Part shown: piece after piece, positions 1 through 9,213 of the stretch | How the letters are laid out: every line of letters starts with the position of its first letter | How positions within the stretch are numbered: position 1 is the first letter of the stretch | Origin: Pseudomonas sp. P7548 | GTDB taxonomy: Bacteria > Pseudomonadota > Gammaproteobacteria > Pseudomonadales > Pseudomonadaceae | Direction of reading: 5' to 3' | Assembly (NCBI RefSeq): GCF_013386585.1 | Contig: NZ_JACARO010000017.1 | Location: forward strand, 1-64,000 | DNA: 64,000 nucleotides | Position numbers and translations under genes: made by a program | Notes under the pieces: generated by a model | Seen by the model: the letters and a program-made list of their open reading frames with translations, nothing else | Told to the model about the DNA's origin: nothing | Databases searched by the model: none

Positions 1-1
1 T

Positions 2-451
2 GTCGCGGGCAACGTGCTGGGGTTGGTTACCGGGGCGATTTCGGCGAAGAACGCGGCGCAAAGCGGTGACAAGGTGGCGGCAGGTTTCCAGGGCACGTTT
101 GCCGGTCTCAATGGGTTGTCGGCTGTGGCCGGCGCGGTAGAAGTGGCCACCTATGTGGTGCCGCGCATCACCACCGTCGCAGCCGGCGTGGCAGAAGCAG
201 CCGGCGCCATCGGCGGCGCAGCCGGTGCACTGGCGGGCGCCGTGGGCGGGATTGCGGCGGTGGGTGGGCTGATCTACGCGATCATTGCCGATATCAAGGC
301 TGACAATGCACGCAAGAAACAACAGGAGGACTGGTACAAGGGGCTGTCGGACCAGTTCAAGGGCTTCGGCGTGACGCCGCCGCCACTGGAGGTGATCATC
401 GCACCGAAAAATGGCTATGTGGACGTGGGCAACCCCAACGCCAATTATTGA
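2..451 (+). CDS. 3' end of an unidentified Ala/Gly-rich protein (cut by left edge)
   Basis: The reading frame is open from the first complete codon, so only the last 149 residues are visible and the true start lies outside the window. A GTG at 14 could serve as a start, but no ribosome binding site can be seen. The visible part has a long Ala/Gly/Val-rich hydrophobic stretch ending in a charged segment (DIKADNARKKQQEDW). It closes with a short polar tail rich in Pro, Asn and Gly. Hydrophobic Gly/Ala helices of this kind occur near the C-terminus of pore-forming or translocated toxins and type III translocators, but nothing here is specific enough to name a family. The next gene is 114 bp downstream on the same strand. 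Confidence 0.6.
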   Translation, partial: VAGNVLGLVTGAISAKNAAQSGDKVAAGFQGTFAGLNGLSAVAGAVEVATYVVPRITTVAAGVAEAAGAIGGAAGALAGAVGGIAAVGGLIYAIIADIKADNARKKQQEDWYKGLSDQFKGFGVTPPPLEVIIAPKNGYVDVGNPNANY

Positions 452-565
452 CCGTGGGTCACCTGTGCCGACCTGGTCGGTGCAGGTGGATACGCAGGGC
501 ATCGTTTCGCTTAATCTGTGTCTGGCCGCATACTTTCAGTCGCGGCGCGTTTTGACACAGGACGG

Positions 566-1471
566 ATGATCCCGATGCCCCATACACTGCTCGACGCTGT
601 GCGCCAGTATGTCGAGGCCAACGCCGACGCTGCAGGTGTCGCCCAGACCCCGGTTCCCGGTTTGACGACCATTCGCTCGACCACGCCCAGCGGCCTGATC
701 CACGCCATGCCCAACCCCCTGATCTGCCTGGTGCTGCAGGGCGCCAAGGACGTGACCCTGGGCACGCAGACCCATACCTTCCAGGCGGGCGACTCGCTGT
801 TGATCACCGCCGATGTCCCAACCGTCAGCCAGATCACCCGGGCCAGTGCCGAAGAGCCTTACCTGTCGATCGTGCTCGACCTGGACCCGGCCGTCATTGC
901 CGAATTGTCGTTGCAGATGAAACCGCAACCGTCGAGCGTCGACACGCCGCTCAAAGCCGCCGAGCGCACCGATGCCGAAGTGGTCGATGCCGCCTTGCGC
1001 TTGATGCGTACCCTCGACTTTCCCGAGTGCGTTCCAGTGCTGTATGCACAGCGGGTACGTGAGCTGCATTACTGGCTGTTGGTGGGCCGTCACGGCGCTG
1101 CGATCCGCAGGTTGGGTTGGGCAGAAGGCCAGGCCCATCGCGTAGCACGGGCGGTCGCGGTGCTGCGGGCAGACTTCAAGCAACCGCTGCCGGTTGATCA
1201 ACTGGCCGCAACGGCGGGCATGAGCCCGTCGTCGTTCCACCGGCATTTCCGTGCGATCACCTCGTTGTCACCCCTGCAGTTCCAGAAGAACCTGCGCCTG
1301 ATCGAGGCTCGTCGCCTGATGATGGCCGAAGGGGCCTCGGCCAGTAGCGCGGCGTTCAATGTGGGCTATGAAAGCGTGTCGCAGTTCAACCGCGAATACG
1401 CGCGGATGTTCGGCCTGCCGCCGATCAAGGAGGTTGAGGCGGCTAAAGGCGGGGCCATGGCCTCGGCCTGA
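566..1471 (+). CDS. AraC family transcriptional regulator (AraC_N type)
   Basis: A 301-residue cytoplasmic DNA-binding regulator. Residues about 10-170 resemble the AraC_N ligand-binding domain (NPLICLVLQGAKDVTLG, then QAGDSLLITADVP). The last 100 residues hold the two helix-turn-helix motifs (VDQLAATAGMSPSSFHRHF and ASSAAFNVGYESVSQFNREY). ATG 566 and ATG 575 are both possible starts: AGGA at 559-562 suits 575 slightly better, while 566 gives the longer product. A GTG at 518 has no support. The next gene, an SDR oxidoreductase 94 bp downstream on the same strand, is the obvious regulatory target, as AraC_N regulators often sit beside an oxidoreductase. The ligand is unknown. Confidence 0.88.
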   Translation: MIPMPHTLLDAVRQYVEANADAAGVAQTPVPGLTTIRSTTPSGLIHAMPNPLICLVLQGAKDVTLGTQTHTFQAGDSLLITADVPTVSQITRASAEEPYLSIVLDLDPAVIAELSLQMKPQPSSVDTPLKAAERTDAEVVDAALRLMRTLDFPECVPVLYAQRVRELHYWLLVGRHGAAIRRLGWAEGQAHRVARAVAVLRADFKQPLPVDQLAATAGMSPSSFHRHFRAITSLSPLQFQKNLRLIEARRLMMAEGASASSAAFNVGYESVSQFNREYARMFGLPPIKEVEAAKGGAMASA

Positions 1472-1565
1472 TTGGCAGCAATAGGCAAACAACCTCCAGT
1501 TTCCGGCAACGCCTTCTGCCAGGCAGCTTCCTATCATGGGCCCACACCCACAGAGGAGCCTTGCC

Positions 1566-2321
1566 ATGACCCACATCACCCTCGTCACCGGCGCCAGCCG
1601 CGGTCTCGGTCGTAACACTGCCCTGAGCATTGCGCGCCAGGGCGGCGATGTCATCGTCACCTATCAGCGCCGTGCAGACGATGCGCTGGCGGTGGTCGCC
1701 GAGATCCAGGCCTTGGGCCGCAAAGCCGTGGCGCTGCCCTTGGACACTGGCAATGTCAGCGGTTTTGCCGCGTTCGCCAGCGAGCTGGCTGACGTGCTGC
1801 GCCATCACTGGCAGCGCGACCGTTTCGATCACCTGGTGAACAACGCCGGCCACGGTGACTACGCGCTGATCGAACACACCCGCGAGGCGCAGTTCGACGG
1901 GCTGGTCAACGTGCACTTCAAGGGCGTTTACTTTCTCACCCAGGCGTTGTTGCCGCTGATCGCCGACGGCGGGCGTATCGTCAACCTGTCTACCGGGCTC
2001 ACCCGCGTATCGTTCCCCGGCTACGCGGCCTATGCGGCGGTGAAAGCGGCGGTGGAAGTGCTGTCGGTGTACATGGCCAAGGAATTCGGCGGTCGCGGGA
2101 TTGCGGTGAATACCGTGGCACCGGGCGCCATCGAGACGGATTTTGGCGGCGGTGCGGTGCGCGACAACCCGGAAGTGAACAAGATCTTCGCCGACATGAC
2201 CGCCCTGGGGCGTGCCGGTGTACCGGATGACATCGGCCCGATGATCGCCGGCCTGTTGTCCGAGAACAACCGCTGGGTCAATGCCCAGCGTATCGAAGTG
2301 TCTGGCGGCCAGGGCATCTGA
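1566..2321 (+). CDS. SDR family NAD(P)-dependent oxidoreductase
   Basis: A 251-residue classical short-chain dehydrogenase/reductase. The cofactor motif TGASRGLG lies near residue 8. The NNAG structural motif, the catalytic Ser in VNLSTG and the Tyr-x3-Lys pair in YAAYAAVKAA follow in the expected order. ATG 1566 is chosen because GAGGAG sits 7 bp upstream and the product then begins just before the Rossmann strand. The QRRADDALAVVAEIQALG stretch after the second strand suggests NADP preference, which is an inference from the Arg residues. It follows the AraC regulator and ends 107 bp before a convergent gene. The substrate is not predictable. Confidence 0.9.
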   Translation: MTHITLVTGASRGLGRNTALSIARQGGDVIVTYQRRADDALAVVAEIQALGRKAVALPLDTGNVSGFAAFASELADVLRHHWQRDRFDHLVNNAGHGDYALIEHTREAQFDGLVNVHFKGVYFLTQALLPLIADGGRIVNLSTGLTRVSFPGYAAYAAVKAAVEVLSVYMAKEFGGRGIAVNTVAPGAIETDFGGGAVRDNPEVNKIFADMTALGRAGVPDDIGPMIAGLLSENNRWVNAQRIEVSGGQGI

Positions 2322-2391
2322 TTCACGCGCCTATCTTCGGCGCGCCCAGATTCGTCACACGTGTGGCCCGGATGTTCACGAAGTGATGCGG

Positions 2392-2416
2392 GCTCTCCTG
2401 CCATTGGCAGGAGAGC
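2392..2416. terminator. perfect 11-bp hairpin between convergent genes
   Basis: Arms 2392-2402 (GCTCTCCTGCC) and 2406-2416 (GGCAGGAGAGC) pair perfectly around a 3-nt loop, between the stop codons of the SDR gene (2321) and the minus-strand gene ending at 2429. There is no T-run on either side, so it is a hairpin of terminator position but not a canonical Rho-independent terminator. Confidence 0.5.
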
Positions 2417-2428
2417 AGGGCGGGGTTG

Positions 2429-3298
2429 TTACTCTTTCACATCCATGAATTCTTCGGCCCATGCCACGTAGCTTTCAGGCAGCGTGTAGGTGTGGGTCAG
2501 TTCGGTGGCGCTGAGGTTCGAGGTGCTGGACGTGATGTTGCGCTGGGCACGCAGGCTGTCGTAGGTGGCCTTGATCGAGGCGAAGTAGGCGCCGTGGCCG
2601 GCCACCACGATGCGCACGCCCAGCTTGGCCAGGCGCTCGCTGTCGTTGAGCTTGGGGTTGGCGTAGGTCACCAGCATCAGCGGCACCGTGAGGTTCTGCG
2701 CAATCTGCTCCAGGTGATCGAAGTCTTTGACACCGACCATGCAGATCCCGTCGGCGCCGGCTTTTTCGTAGGCCTTGGTGCGTTCGATGACGTCTTCGGT
2801 CGGCAGCACGCCGGCATTGGTGCGCGCGATGATGGACAACGCCGGGTCGACGCGGGCTTCCAGCGCGGCCTTGACCTTGCCGATGCCTTCATCGATGGAG
2901 ATCAGGTCGGTGGATTTGCGCCCGAATTGTGCGGGCAGCAGGGTGTCTTCGATGGTCAGCGCGGCGACGCCGGCACGTTCGAGCTCTTCGACGGTGCGCA
3001 TCACGTTCAACGCGTTACCGTAGCCGTGGTCGGCGTCGGCAATGAATGGCAGTTGGGCCACACGGCCGATCCGCGTGGCTTGCTCGACGAACTCACTCAG
3101 GGTGATCAGCGCAAAATCGGGTGCCGCCAGTACCTGCAAGGATGCGACCGAACCGCCGAGGATGCCGACTTCAAAGCCCAGGTCGGCCGCGATACGGGCG
3201 GACATGGGGTCGAAGACGGAGGCGGTTTCTACGCAGATCGGCTTTGCAAGCAGTTCACGGAAATTACGGCGCAGTGCTGAGTGAGAGATTTTCGGCAT
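2429..3298 (-). CDS. isocitrate lyase/PEP mutase family protein, probably oxaloacetate decarboxylase
   Basis: A 289-residue TIM-barrel enzyme of the isocitrate lyase/PEP mutase superfamily. The metal-binding motif DADHGYG is at residues 88-94, followed by TIEDT and IARTNAG, typical of the superfamily. The sequence fits the Pseudomonas oxaloacetate decarboxylase subgroup (PA4872-like), which decarboxylates oxaloacetate to pyruvate with Mg2+. The catalytic Cys loop of isocitrate lyase/methylisocitrate lyase (KKCGH) is not present. ATG 3298 has AGGAAA 5-8 bp upstream. The neighbouring AraC regulator is on the same strand, 166 bp upstream. The assignment to the decarboxylase rather than another subfamily member rests on overall resemblance. 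Confidence 0.82.
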   Translation of the reverse strand: MPKISHSALRRNFRELLAKPICVETASVFDPMSARIAADLGFEVGILGGSVASLQVLAAPDFALITLSEFVEQATRIGRVAQLPFIADADHGYGNALNVMRTVEELERAGVAALTIEDTLLPAQFGRKSTDLISIDEGIGKVKAALEARVDPALSIIARTNAGVLPTEDVIERTKAYEKAGADGICMVGVKDFDHLEQIAQNLTVPLMLVTYANPKLNDSERLAKLGVRIVVAGHGAYFASIKATYDSLRAQRNITSSTSNLSATELTHTYTLPESYVAWAEEFMDVKE

Positions 3299-3464
3299 GT
3301 TGTTTCCTGGCTCTGGTCATCGTCTTGTGACGATCAATGTCTATTCGTGGTGGCGCGAGATTACCATGCAGGTGAACAAGGGATTATGACGTTTGAGCAT
3401 GAGGCATGTGCCAAACACATGGATCCAGGGTTCACAGTTAGTCGATGGACAAGACGAAACGCCG

Positions 3465-4286
3465 TCAAATCGCGGCGCGCAGTGCCCTTGGTGAAAGCCC
3501 GTAGTGGGTTTTGAAGCGCACGGCAAAGCGTGAAGGCGAGGCGTAGCCACAGGCGCTGGCGATCTCGCCAATCGGATCGGAAGAGGTTTGCAAACGCTGC
3601 AAGGCCGCTGCCAGCCGCACATTTTCGAGGATCGAGCGAAAGCTCGCATCTTCGTTGGCCAACTGGCGGCGCAGCGTGGACTCACCCACATTCAACTGAT
3701 GGGCCGCGGCAGCAATCGTCCAGTCCTTGGACAAATTGCTCATCATCAGTCGCTGCACGCGTTCGGACAGCGGATCATTGCGCCCCATCAACAACGGGCC
3801 CGCCTGGCCGGACAAGCACAGGCACAGCAGGACCGCTTCGCCATAGTGCGTGCACAACGCGGCGGGCGCGCCCGAATTCAGTGCAACCAACAGTTGATCC
3901 CAGGCTTGCCGGGTCTGTTTATCCAGGCGCACACACAACTCGGTATTCACATGCCCCGGCGCGGAACGGGCGAATTGCTCGCCGTAGCGGGCCATGAACT
4001 GACGCAACACCGACACCGGAAACGACACCACATCCGCGATGTAGTGACCCTGTGCCCCCGGGAAGTTCGACACGCCCAGCTCACGTCCAGCCGGCATCAG
4101 CACCAGATGCTGCGGGCCGGCGAGCATTTCCTGCTCGTCCCACTGCAAGCGCTTTTGCCCTTGGCGCACACGACACAACGCCGTCATGAAGATCGGCACC
4201 CGCCGCAGGGTGTGAAGGTGCCGGGCCTGGATCACACAGCTTTCGAGAATGTTTTCGCGGTGCTGCAGGGCGTCGTGTGCATCCAT
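3465..4286 (-). CDS. AraC family transcriptional regulator
   Basis: A 273-residue regulator. The C-terminal third carries an AraC double helix-turn-helix (TIAAAAHQLNVGESTLRRQL and IGEIASACGYASPSRFAVRF, ending GLSPRALRAA). The N-terminal 170 residues form a cupin-like sensor (LMPAGRELGVSNFPG) without a recognisable ligand. Its start is only 5 bp after the stop of the upstream PEBP gene (4292), so the two are probably co-transcribed. It could regulate that gene, the downstream decarboxylase-type gene or the RND pump upstream. Confidence 0.87.
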   Translation of the reverse strand: MDAHDALQHRENILESCVIQARHLHTLRRVPIFMTALCRVRQGQKRLQWDEQEMLAGPQHLVLMPAGRELGVSNFPGAQGHYIADVVSFPVSVLRQFMARYGEQFARSAPGHVNTELCVRLDKQTRQAWDQLLVALNSGAPAALCTHYGEAVLLCLCLSGQAGPLLMGRNDPLSERVQRLMMSNLSKDWTIAAAAHQLNVGESTLRRQLANEDASFRSILENVRLAAALQRLQTSSDPIGEIASACGYASPSRFAVRFKTHYGLSPRALRAAI

Positions 4287-4291
4287 CGTGG

Positions 4292-4831
4292 CTAGCGTCC
4301 GTAGGGCGACGTGAGGGTGGCCTTGGCCAGGCTGTTGGCGTTGAGCATGTAGCCCACCAGGGCACCGCTGGCCTGATTGTCGATCGGCAGCTTATCGACT
4401 TTCAACGCCCATACCGTGAATTGATAACGATGGGGTTTGTCACCCACGGGTGGGCATGCGCCGCCGAAACCGGGCTTGCCGTAATCCGTGCGGCCTTCGA
4501 CGGCGCCGGCTGGAAGGTGCATGCCGGCATTGCGCGGCAGGCTGTTTACGGAAACCGGGAGATTGACCAGCGTCCAATGCCACCATCCGCTACCCGTGGG
4601 AGCGTCAGGGTCATAGACGGTGATCGCGTAACTTTTAGTGCCCTGGGGAGCGTTGCTCCAGGCCAGCGCCGGGGAAAGGTTGTCACCGTTGCAGCCAAAG
4701 CCGCTGAACTCTTGCTGTTTGGTCAGCGGGCGCCCGTCAGCGATGTCCGGGCTGCTGAGGCTGAAGCTGGCAGCGTGGCTGCTGGCTGACAGGGCGATGG
4801 CGAGTGCGGGCACAAAGGCGTTGAGTTTCAT
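4292..4831 (-). CDS. exported YbhB/YbcL-type PEBP (Raf kinase inhibitor-like) protein
   Basis: A 179-residue protein with an N-terminal Sec signal (hydrophobic residues 4-16, likely cleavage after SHA at about residue 20), so it is probably periplasmic. The phosphatidylethanolamine-binding protein fold is shown by DPDAPTGSGWWHW, which forms the anion-binding pocket, and by GACPPVGDKPHRYQF. Bacterial members bind small anionic ligands and have no firmly established role. It lies between an RND efflux operon and an AraC regulator, all on the minus strand, and overlaps neither. Confidence 0.88.
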   Translation of the reverse strand: MKLNAFVPALAIALSASSHAASFSLSSPDIADGRPLTKQQEFSGFGCNGDNLSPALAWSNAPQGTKSYAITVYDPDAPTGSGWWHWTLVNLPVSVNSLPRNAGMHLPAGAVEGRTDYGKPGFGGACPPVGDKPHRYQFTVWALKVDKLPIDNQASGALVGYMLNANSLAKATLTSPYGR

Positions 4832-4928
4832 CCAGGAGGCGTCCAGGTGGGAGGTGAGCGTCGATTCTAGGCAGCCCCCGAATAGAGGGCTGTGCTGAAG
4901 CGCTCGATGATTGTGCTGAAGTGCTCAA

Positions 4929-7900
4929 TCAACCTCGCACCGGGTACTCCGGCACTGGCTGTTCTGCTTCGTGATGGTGCGTGGCACCAATGAACATATA
5001 CATCGCCGGCACCATGAACAGCGTCAGCAGGGTACCAATCGACAGCCCGCTGAAAATCACCAGGCCCATGTCGTGCCGGCCCGCCGCGCCAGCGCCGGAG
5101 GCCCACACCAGCGGCACTACGCCCAGCACCATTGCGGCGGTGGTCATTAAAATGGGCCGCAGCCGAACCGCTGCAGCTTCTTCAATAGCCTCGCGCTTGC
5201 TGCGCCCGGCGCGTTGCAGTTCATTGGCAAATTGCACGATCAAAATGCCGTGCTTGGTGATCAAGCCCAACAACGTCACCAGGCCCACTTGGGTGTACAC
5301 GTTGATCGAGGCGTAGCCCATGGTGATAAAAGCCAGCGCGCCAAACAGGGCAGGAGGCACCGAAAACAGGATAACCACCGGATCGCGGAAGCTTTCGAAC
5401 TGGAACGCCAGGGCCAGGTAGACGATCAGGATCGAGAACAGCAACAGCCCGACAAACCCTCCCGATTCCTGGATGAACTGGCGCGATTCGCCGGAAAAAT
5501 CAGAGGTGTAGCCCGACGGCGCGACGTTTTTCAGGATGGTGTTGAGTTTGGCCAGCAGTTCGCCCTGGGCCACGCCACTCACACCCGAAAGGGTTGCCGA
5601 ATTGAGCTGCTGGAAGTGGTTGATCGACTCCGGCTGCGTGGAGGTTTCGATATGCGCCACCGTACGCGCCGGGATCATGCTGCCCGACGGCGTGCGGATG
5701 TAGTAATCGAGGATCTGCTCCGGGTTCAGGCGGTCGACTTGCAACACCTGGGGAATCACTTTGTACGAGCGCCCGGCAGTGGAGAAGTAGTTCACGTAGT
5801 TGCCACCCAAGGCGGCGGATAACGCGGCACCGACGTCGGCCTGGGTCATGCCCAGGGCGGCGATTTTTTCACGGTCGACCACCAGGCGGGCCTGGGGTTT
5901 GTCGAGTTTCAGGTCCATGTCGGAGAAGTAGAACAGCTGTTGTTTCTGCGCTTCGGCCATTACCGCCTGGGCCACCTCGTTGAGGTTCTCGATTGAGTCG
6001 GTGGTGGTGATCACGAATTGCACGGGCAAGCCCTGGGCGCCTGGCAGCGACGGCAGCGGGAACGCGGCAATGGTTGCGCCCGGCACCTGGTTCCACTTTT
6101 GCTGCAGTTCCAGGATCAACTGGGCCTGGGAGCGGGTGCGGTCGTCCCAGGTCTTGAGCAGTACGCCGCCCAGGCCTTGGTTGAGAATCGGCAACCCGGT
6201 CAGCTGGAACATCTGCGCGTATTCAGCCTCTTTGTTGGCGATCTGGAACGCCTGGTCGGCAATGCGCTCCATCTGCTGCGGCGAGGCGGTGGGCGGGCCT
6301 TTGATCTGCATGAACACCAGGCCTTGGTCTTCGGTGGGTGATAGCTTGCTCTTGGCGGTCATGCCACTGGCGGCTACCAGCAGGAACAGCACAAACCCAA
6401 AGGTCACCAGCACCGGCCAGATATCCAGCCCGCCTGACAGGACGCGGTGGTAACGCTTGCGCAGCCAGTCGAAATAGCCGTCGAGGCGGCGGGCGAAGCG
6501 TCCTTCTTCCTGCCCGGGCTTGAACAGTGTGGACGTCATCATCGGCGACAGGGTCAACGCAACCACGGCCGACACCGTCACCGCGCCGGCCAGCGAGAAA
6601 CAGAACTCCTTGAACAGTGCACCCGTCAGGCCGCTACGCAGGCCGATGGGCACATAGGCGGCGACCAGCACCACCGTCATCGCCAGGATCGGCCCACCCA
6701 GTTCCCGTGCCGCCGTCAACGCGGCGTCCAGCACGCTCTTGCCTTCTTCCTTGATATGTCGGTCGACGTTCTCCACCACGATGATGGCGTCATCCACCAC
6801 CAGCCCGATGGCCAGCACCAGGGCGAGCAGGGTCAACAGGTTGATGGAATACCCCAGCAGGTACATGACAAAAAAGGTGCCGACCAACGACAGCGGAATC
6901 GCCACCAACGGCACGATCACCGCGCGGAACGAGCCGAGGAACAGGTAGATGACCACCGAGACGATGATCATGGCCTCGACCAGGGTCTTCACCACTTCAT
7001 AGATCGAGGTGTTGATGAAGGCCGTGGAGTCATACACGATCTCGCCGCGTACGCCGCTGGGCAACTGGGACTGCAGCTCCGGGAAAGCTTCACGCACGCT
7101 CTCGGCCACGGTCAGGATGTTGGCACTCGGCGCCGCCTTGATTCCGATAAACACCGAGCGCTTGCCGGAAAACGCCACGCTGCTGTCGTAGCTTTCGGCG
7201 CCGAGGGTGACGGTGGCGACGTCTTCCAGGTACACCAGGGCGTCGCCTTTCTGTTTGATGACCAGGCGCTTGAACTCATCCACCGTGTGCAAATCGGTGC
7301 CGGCCGTGAGGTCAACCGTGACGGTTTGTCCGCGCGTGGAGCCGACGGCCGACAGGTAGTTGTTATTGGCCAGGGCGGTGGACACGTCCTGCGCCGATAC
7401 GTTGTGCGCCGCCAGCTTGTTCGGGTCGAGCCAGGCGCGCAGGGCAAACTGGCGGCCGCCGAGGATTTCGGCTGTTTGCACGCCTTGCAGCGAATCCAGC
7501 TTGGGCTTGACCACCCGCACCAGGTAGTCGGTGATGTTGTTGGTGGGCAAGGTGTCGCTGTAGAAACCCAGGTACATGGCGTCAGTGGTTTGCCCGACGG
7601 CCACGGTGAGCACCGGTTCCTGGGACTGGGCCGGCAACTGGTTCTTGACCGAGTTGACCTGGGTGTTGATCTCGGTGAGCGCCTTGCTGGCCTCGTAGTT
7701 AAGCCGCAGGGTGGCGGTGATGGTCGAGACCCCGGTGATACTGGTGGATGACAGGTAGTCGATACCCTGGGCCTGGGCGATGGCCGATTCCAGCGGCTGG
7801 GTGATGAAGCCGGCGACCGTGGACGCATCCGCGCCGTAATACGCGGTGGTGATGGTGACGACGGTGTTTTCCGTGCGCGGCCATTGATTCACCGGCAACT

Positions 7901-7991
7901 CGAAGATCGAGCGCAGCCCCAGGATCAGGATGAACAGCGAGACGACAATCGCCCAGACCGGTCGATGTATAAAGGTATCGGTAAGCTTCAT
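4929..7991 (-). CDS. RND efflux pump inner-membrane permease (HAE1 type)
   Basis: A 1020-residue proton-driven transporter subunit of the hydrophobe/amphiphile RND class and the inner-membrane part of a tripartite pump. TM1 is at residues 10-30. The proton-relay Asp pair of TM4 is at 400-401 in GLVVDDAIIVVENVDRH. Two large periplasmic loops and a second-half repeat (PPALFGALAFITMGYASINV) follow, as expected. The length is normal for the family. It starts 9 bp after the adaptor gene. N-terminal motifs resemble MexI/MexK-like pumps rather than MexB, but I would not name it. Substrates cannot be read from sequence. Confidence 0.93.
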   Translation of the reverse strand: MKLTDTFIHRPVWAIVVSLFILILGLRSIFELPVNQWPRTENTVVTITTAYYGADASTVAGFITQPLESAIAQAQGIDYLSSTSITGVSTITATLRLNYEASKALTEINTQVNSVKNQLPAQSQEPVLTVAVGQTTDAMYLGFYSDTLPTNNITDYLVRVVKPKLDSLQGVQTAEILGGRQFALRAWLDPNKLAAHNVSAQDVSTALANNNYLSAVGSTRGQTVTVDLTAGTDLHTVDEFKRLVIKQKGDALVYLEDVATVTLGAESYDSSVAFSGKRSVFIGIKAAPSANILTVAESVREAFPELQSQLPSGVRGEIVYDSTAFINTSIYEVVKTLVEAMIIVSVVIYLFLGSFRAVIVPLVAIPLSLVGTFFVMYLLGYSINLLTLLALVLAIGLVVDDAIIVVENVDRHIKEEGKSVLDAALTAARELGGPILAMTVVLVAAYVPIGLRSGLTGALFKEFCFSLAGAVTVSAVVALTLSPMMTSTLFKPGQEEGRFARRLDGYFDWLRKRYHRVLSGGLDIWPVLVTFGFVLFLLVAASGMTAKSKLSPTEDQGLVFMQIKGPPTASPQQMERIADQAFQIANKEAEYAQMFQLTGLPILNQGLGGVLLKTWDDRTRSQAQLILELQQKWNQVPGATIAAFPLPSLPGAQGLPVQFVITTTDSIENLNEVAQAVMAEAQKQQLFYFSDMDLKLDKPQARLVVDREKIAALGMTQADVGAALSAALGGNYVNYFSTAGRSYKVIPQVLQVDRLNPEQILDYYIRTPSGSMIPARTVAHIETSTQPESINHFQQLNSATLSGVSGVAQGELLAKLNTILKNVAPSGYTSDFSGESRQFIQESGGFVGLLLFSILIVYLALAFQFESFRDPVVILFSVPPALFGALAFITMGYASINVYTQVGLVTLLGLITKHGILIVQFANELQRAGRSKREAIEEAAAVRLRPILMTTAAMVLGVVPLVWASGAGAAGRHDMGLVIFSGLSIGTLLTLFMVPAMYMFIGATHHHEAEQPVPEYPVRG

Positions 7992-8000
7992 GGGACACCC

Positions 8001-9188
8001 TTAGTGTTCTTGCGGAGTCGGCGCGGGGTCGTTCAACGGCGCGGCGTTGTTGTCGATCTTCACCGGCGAGCCATTTTTAAGCTTCATCTGGCCGCTGGTG
8101 ATCAACAGGTCGCCTTCCTTCACGCCAGACAGAATCGCCACCTGATCGCCCCGGGTCGGTCCGGTCGTGATGAAGGTCTGTTGCGCCGTGAGCACCTCTT
8201 CGCCTTTGTCGTTCTTGCTCGACGTGGCGATGAACACGGTGGTGCCGTAAGGGTTATAGGTGACCGAAGTTTGCGGCACGGTGAGGTAACGCTGCGGGTT
8301 ACCCGCGTTGACCACGGCGCGGGCGAACATCCCAGGCACCAGGCGTTGCTTGGGGTTGTCGACGGTGGCTTCCAAGGTGACGTTGCGCGTAGTGGCGTCG
8401 AACTGGGTGTCGATGGTGCTGACGCGGCCGGTGAAGGTCTGGTTGGTCAGCCCGTCGGCCGTGACCGATACGGCTTGGCCGATGGCGATGGCTTCCAGCT
8501 GGGTCTGCGGCACGCTGAAGTCGATGTAGATGGGGTCAAAGGTCTGCAACGTGGCGATCTTGTCGCCGGGGTTGAGGTACTGGCCTGGGTTGACTGCCGT
8601 AATGCCGATGCGCCCGGCAAAGGGTGCACGGATGGATTTTTTCTCCACCAGCGCCCGTTGTTGTTCGGCGGCGGCGAGCTTGGCTTTCAAGTCGGCGGTG
8701 TCGGTGTCGACCTGGGCCTGGGAGATGGCGTTGACGGCCAACTGGGCCTTGTCGCGCTTGAGCACGATCACGGCCAGGTCGGCGGTGGCTTCAAGGGAAT
8801 GCAGCTGGGCGATGTCCGAGTCGGCGTTCAACTGCACCAGCAGTGCCTGGGCGGCCACTTCCTGCCCGGGCTTGAAGCCGAGGGTGCGTACGATGCCGCC
8901 AACTTCCGTGGTCACGTCCACACCGCGCACCGCTTTCATCGAACCCACGGCAGAGACGTTGGGCTGCCATTCTTCGAATGGCACGTGCAGGGCGGTCACA
9001 ACGGCGGCGGGCAAGGGCACTTTCGACTGGGCGATCAGTGCCGAAATCTGCACGTACTTCACCCCGGCGATGATCGCGACAATCACCAGCACCACCAGGA
9101 TCATCAGCAGCATCGGCCGCCACAAGCGGCGCTTGCGCGGTGCGCCCGGTTCGTGGGGCAGGGCAGGGGCGGTGTTGACGTCAGCCAT
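8001..9188 (-). CDS. RND efflux periplasmic adaptor (membrane fusion protein)
   Basis: A 395-residue adaptor that links the inner-membrane pump to the outer-membrane channel. One N-terminal membrane anchor at about residues 22-45 is followed by the lipoyl/barrel-sandwich half motif (VTTEVGGIVRTLGFKPGQEV), an alpha-hairpin (ADTDTADLKAKLAAAEQQRALVEKK region) and the second half motif (IRAPFAGRIGITAVNPGQYL). The beta-barrel and membrane-proximal domains complete the order. There is no lipobox, so it is anchored by the uncleaved helix. It is the middle gene of the operon, 25 bp after the outer-membrane factor and 9 bp before the permease. Confidence 0.92.
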   Translation of the reverse strand: MADVNTAPALPHEPGAPRKRRLWRPMLLMILVVLVIVAIIAGVKYVQISALIAQSKVPLPAAVVTALHVPFEEWQPNVSAVGSMKAVRGVDVTTEVGGIVRTLGFKPGQEVAAQALLVQLNADSDIAQLHSLEATADLAVIVLKRDKAQLAVNAISQAQVDTDTADLKAKLAAAEQQRALVEKKSIRAPFAGRIGITAVNPGQYLNPGDKIATLQTFDPIYIDFSVPQTQLEAIAIGQAVSVTADGLTNQTFTGRVSTIDTQFDATTRNVTLEATVDNPKQRLVPGMFARAVVNAGNPQRYLTVPQTSVTYNPYGTTVFIATSSKNDKGEEVLTAQQTFITTGPTRGDQVAILSGVKEGDLLITSGQMKLKNGSPVKIDNNAAPLNDPAPTPQEH

Positions 9189-9213
9189 GGAAGGTTCTCA
9201 CTGTTTCAATGGT

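Noticed and set aside
2426-3280. 284-codon plus-strand frame opposite the PEP mutase-family gene
   Set aside because: The minus-strand protein has a complete conserved enzyme sequence with a good ribosome binding site; the plus-strand frame is its shadow.
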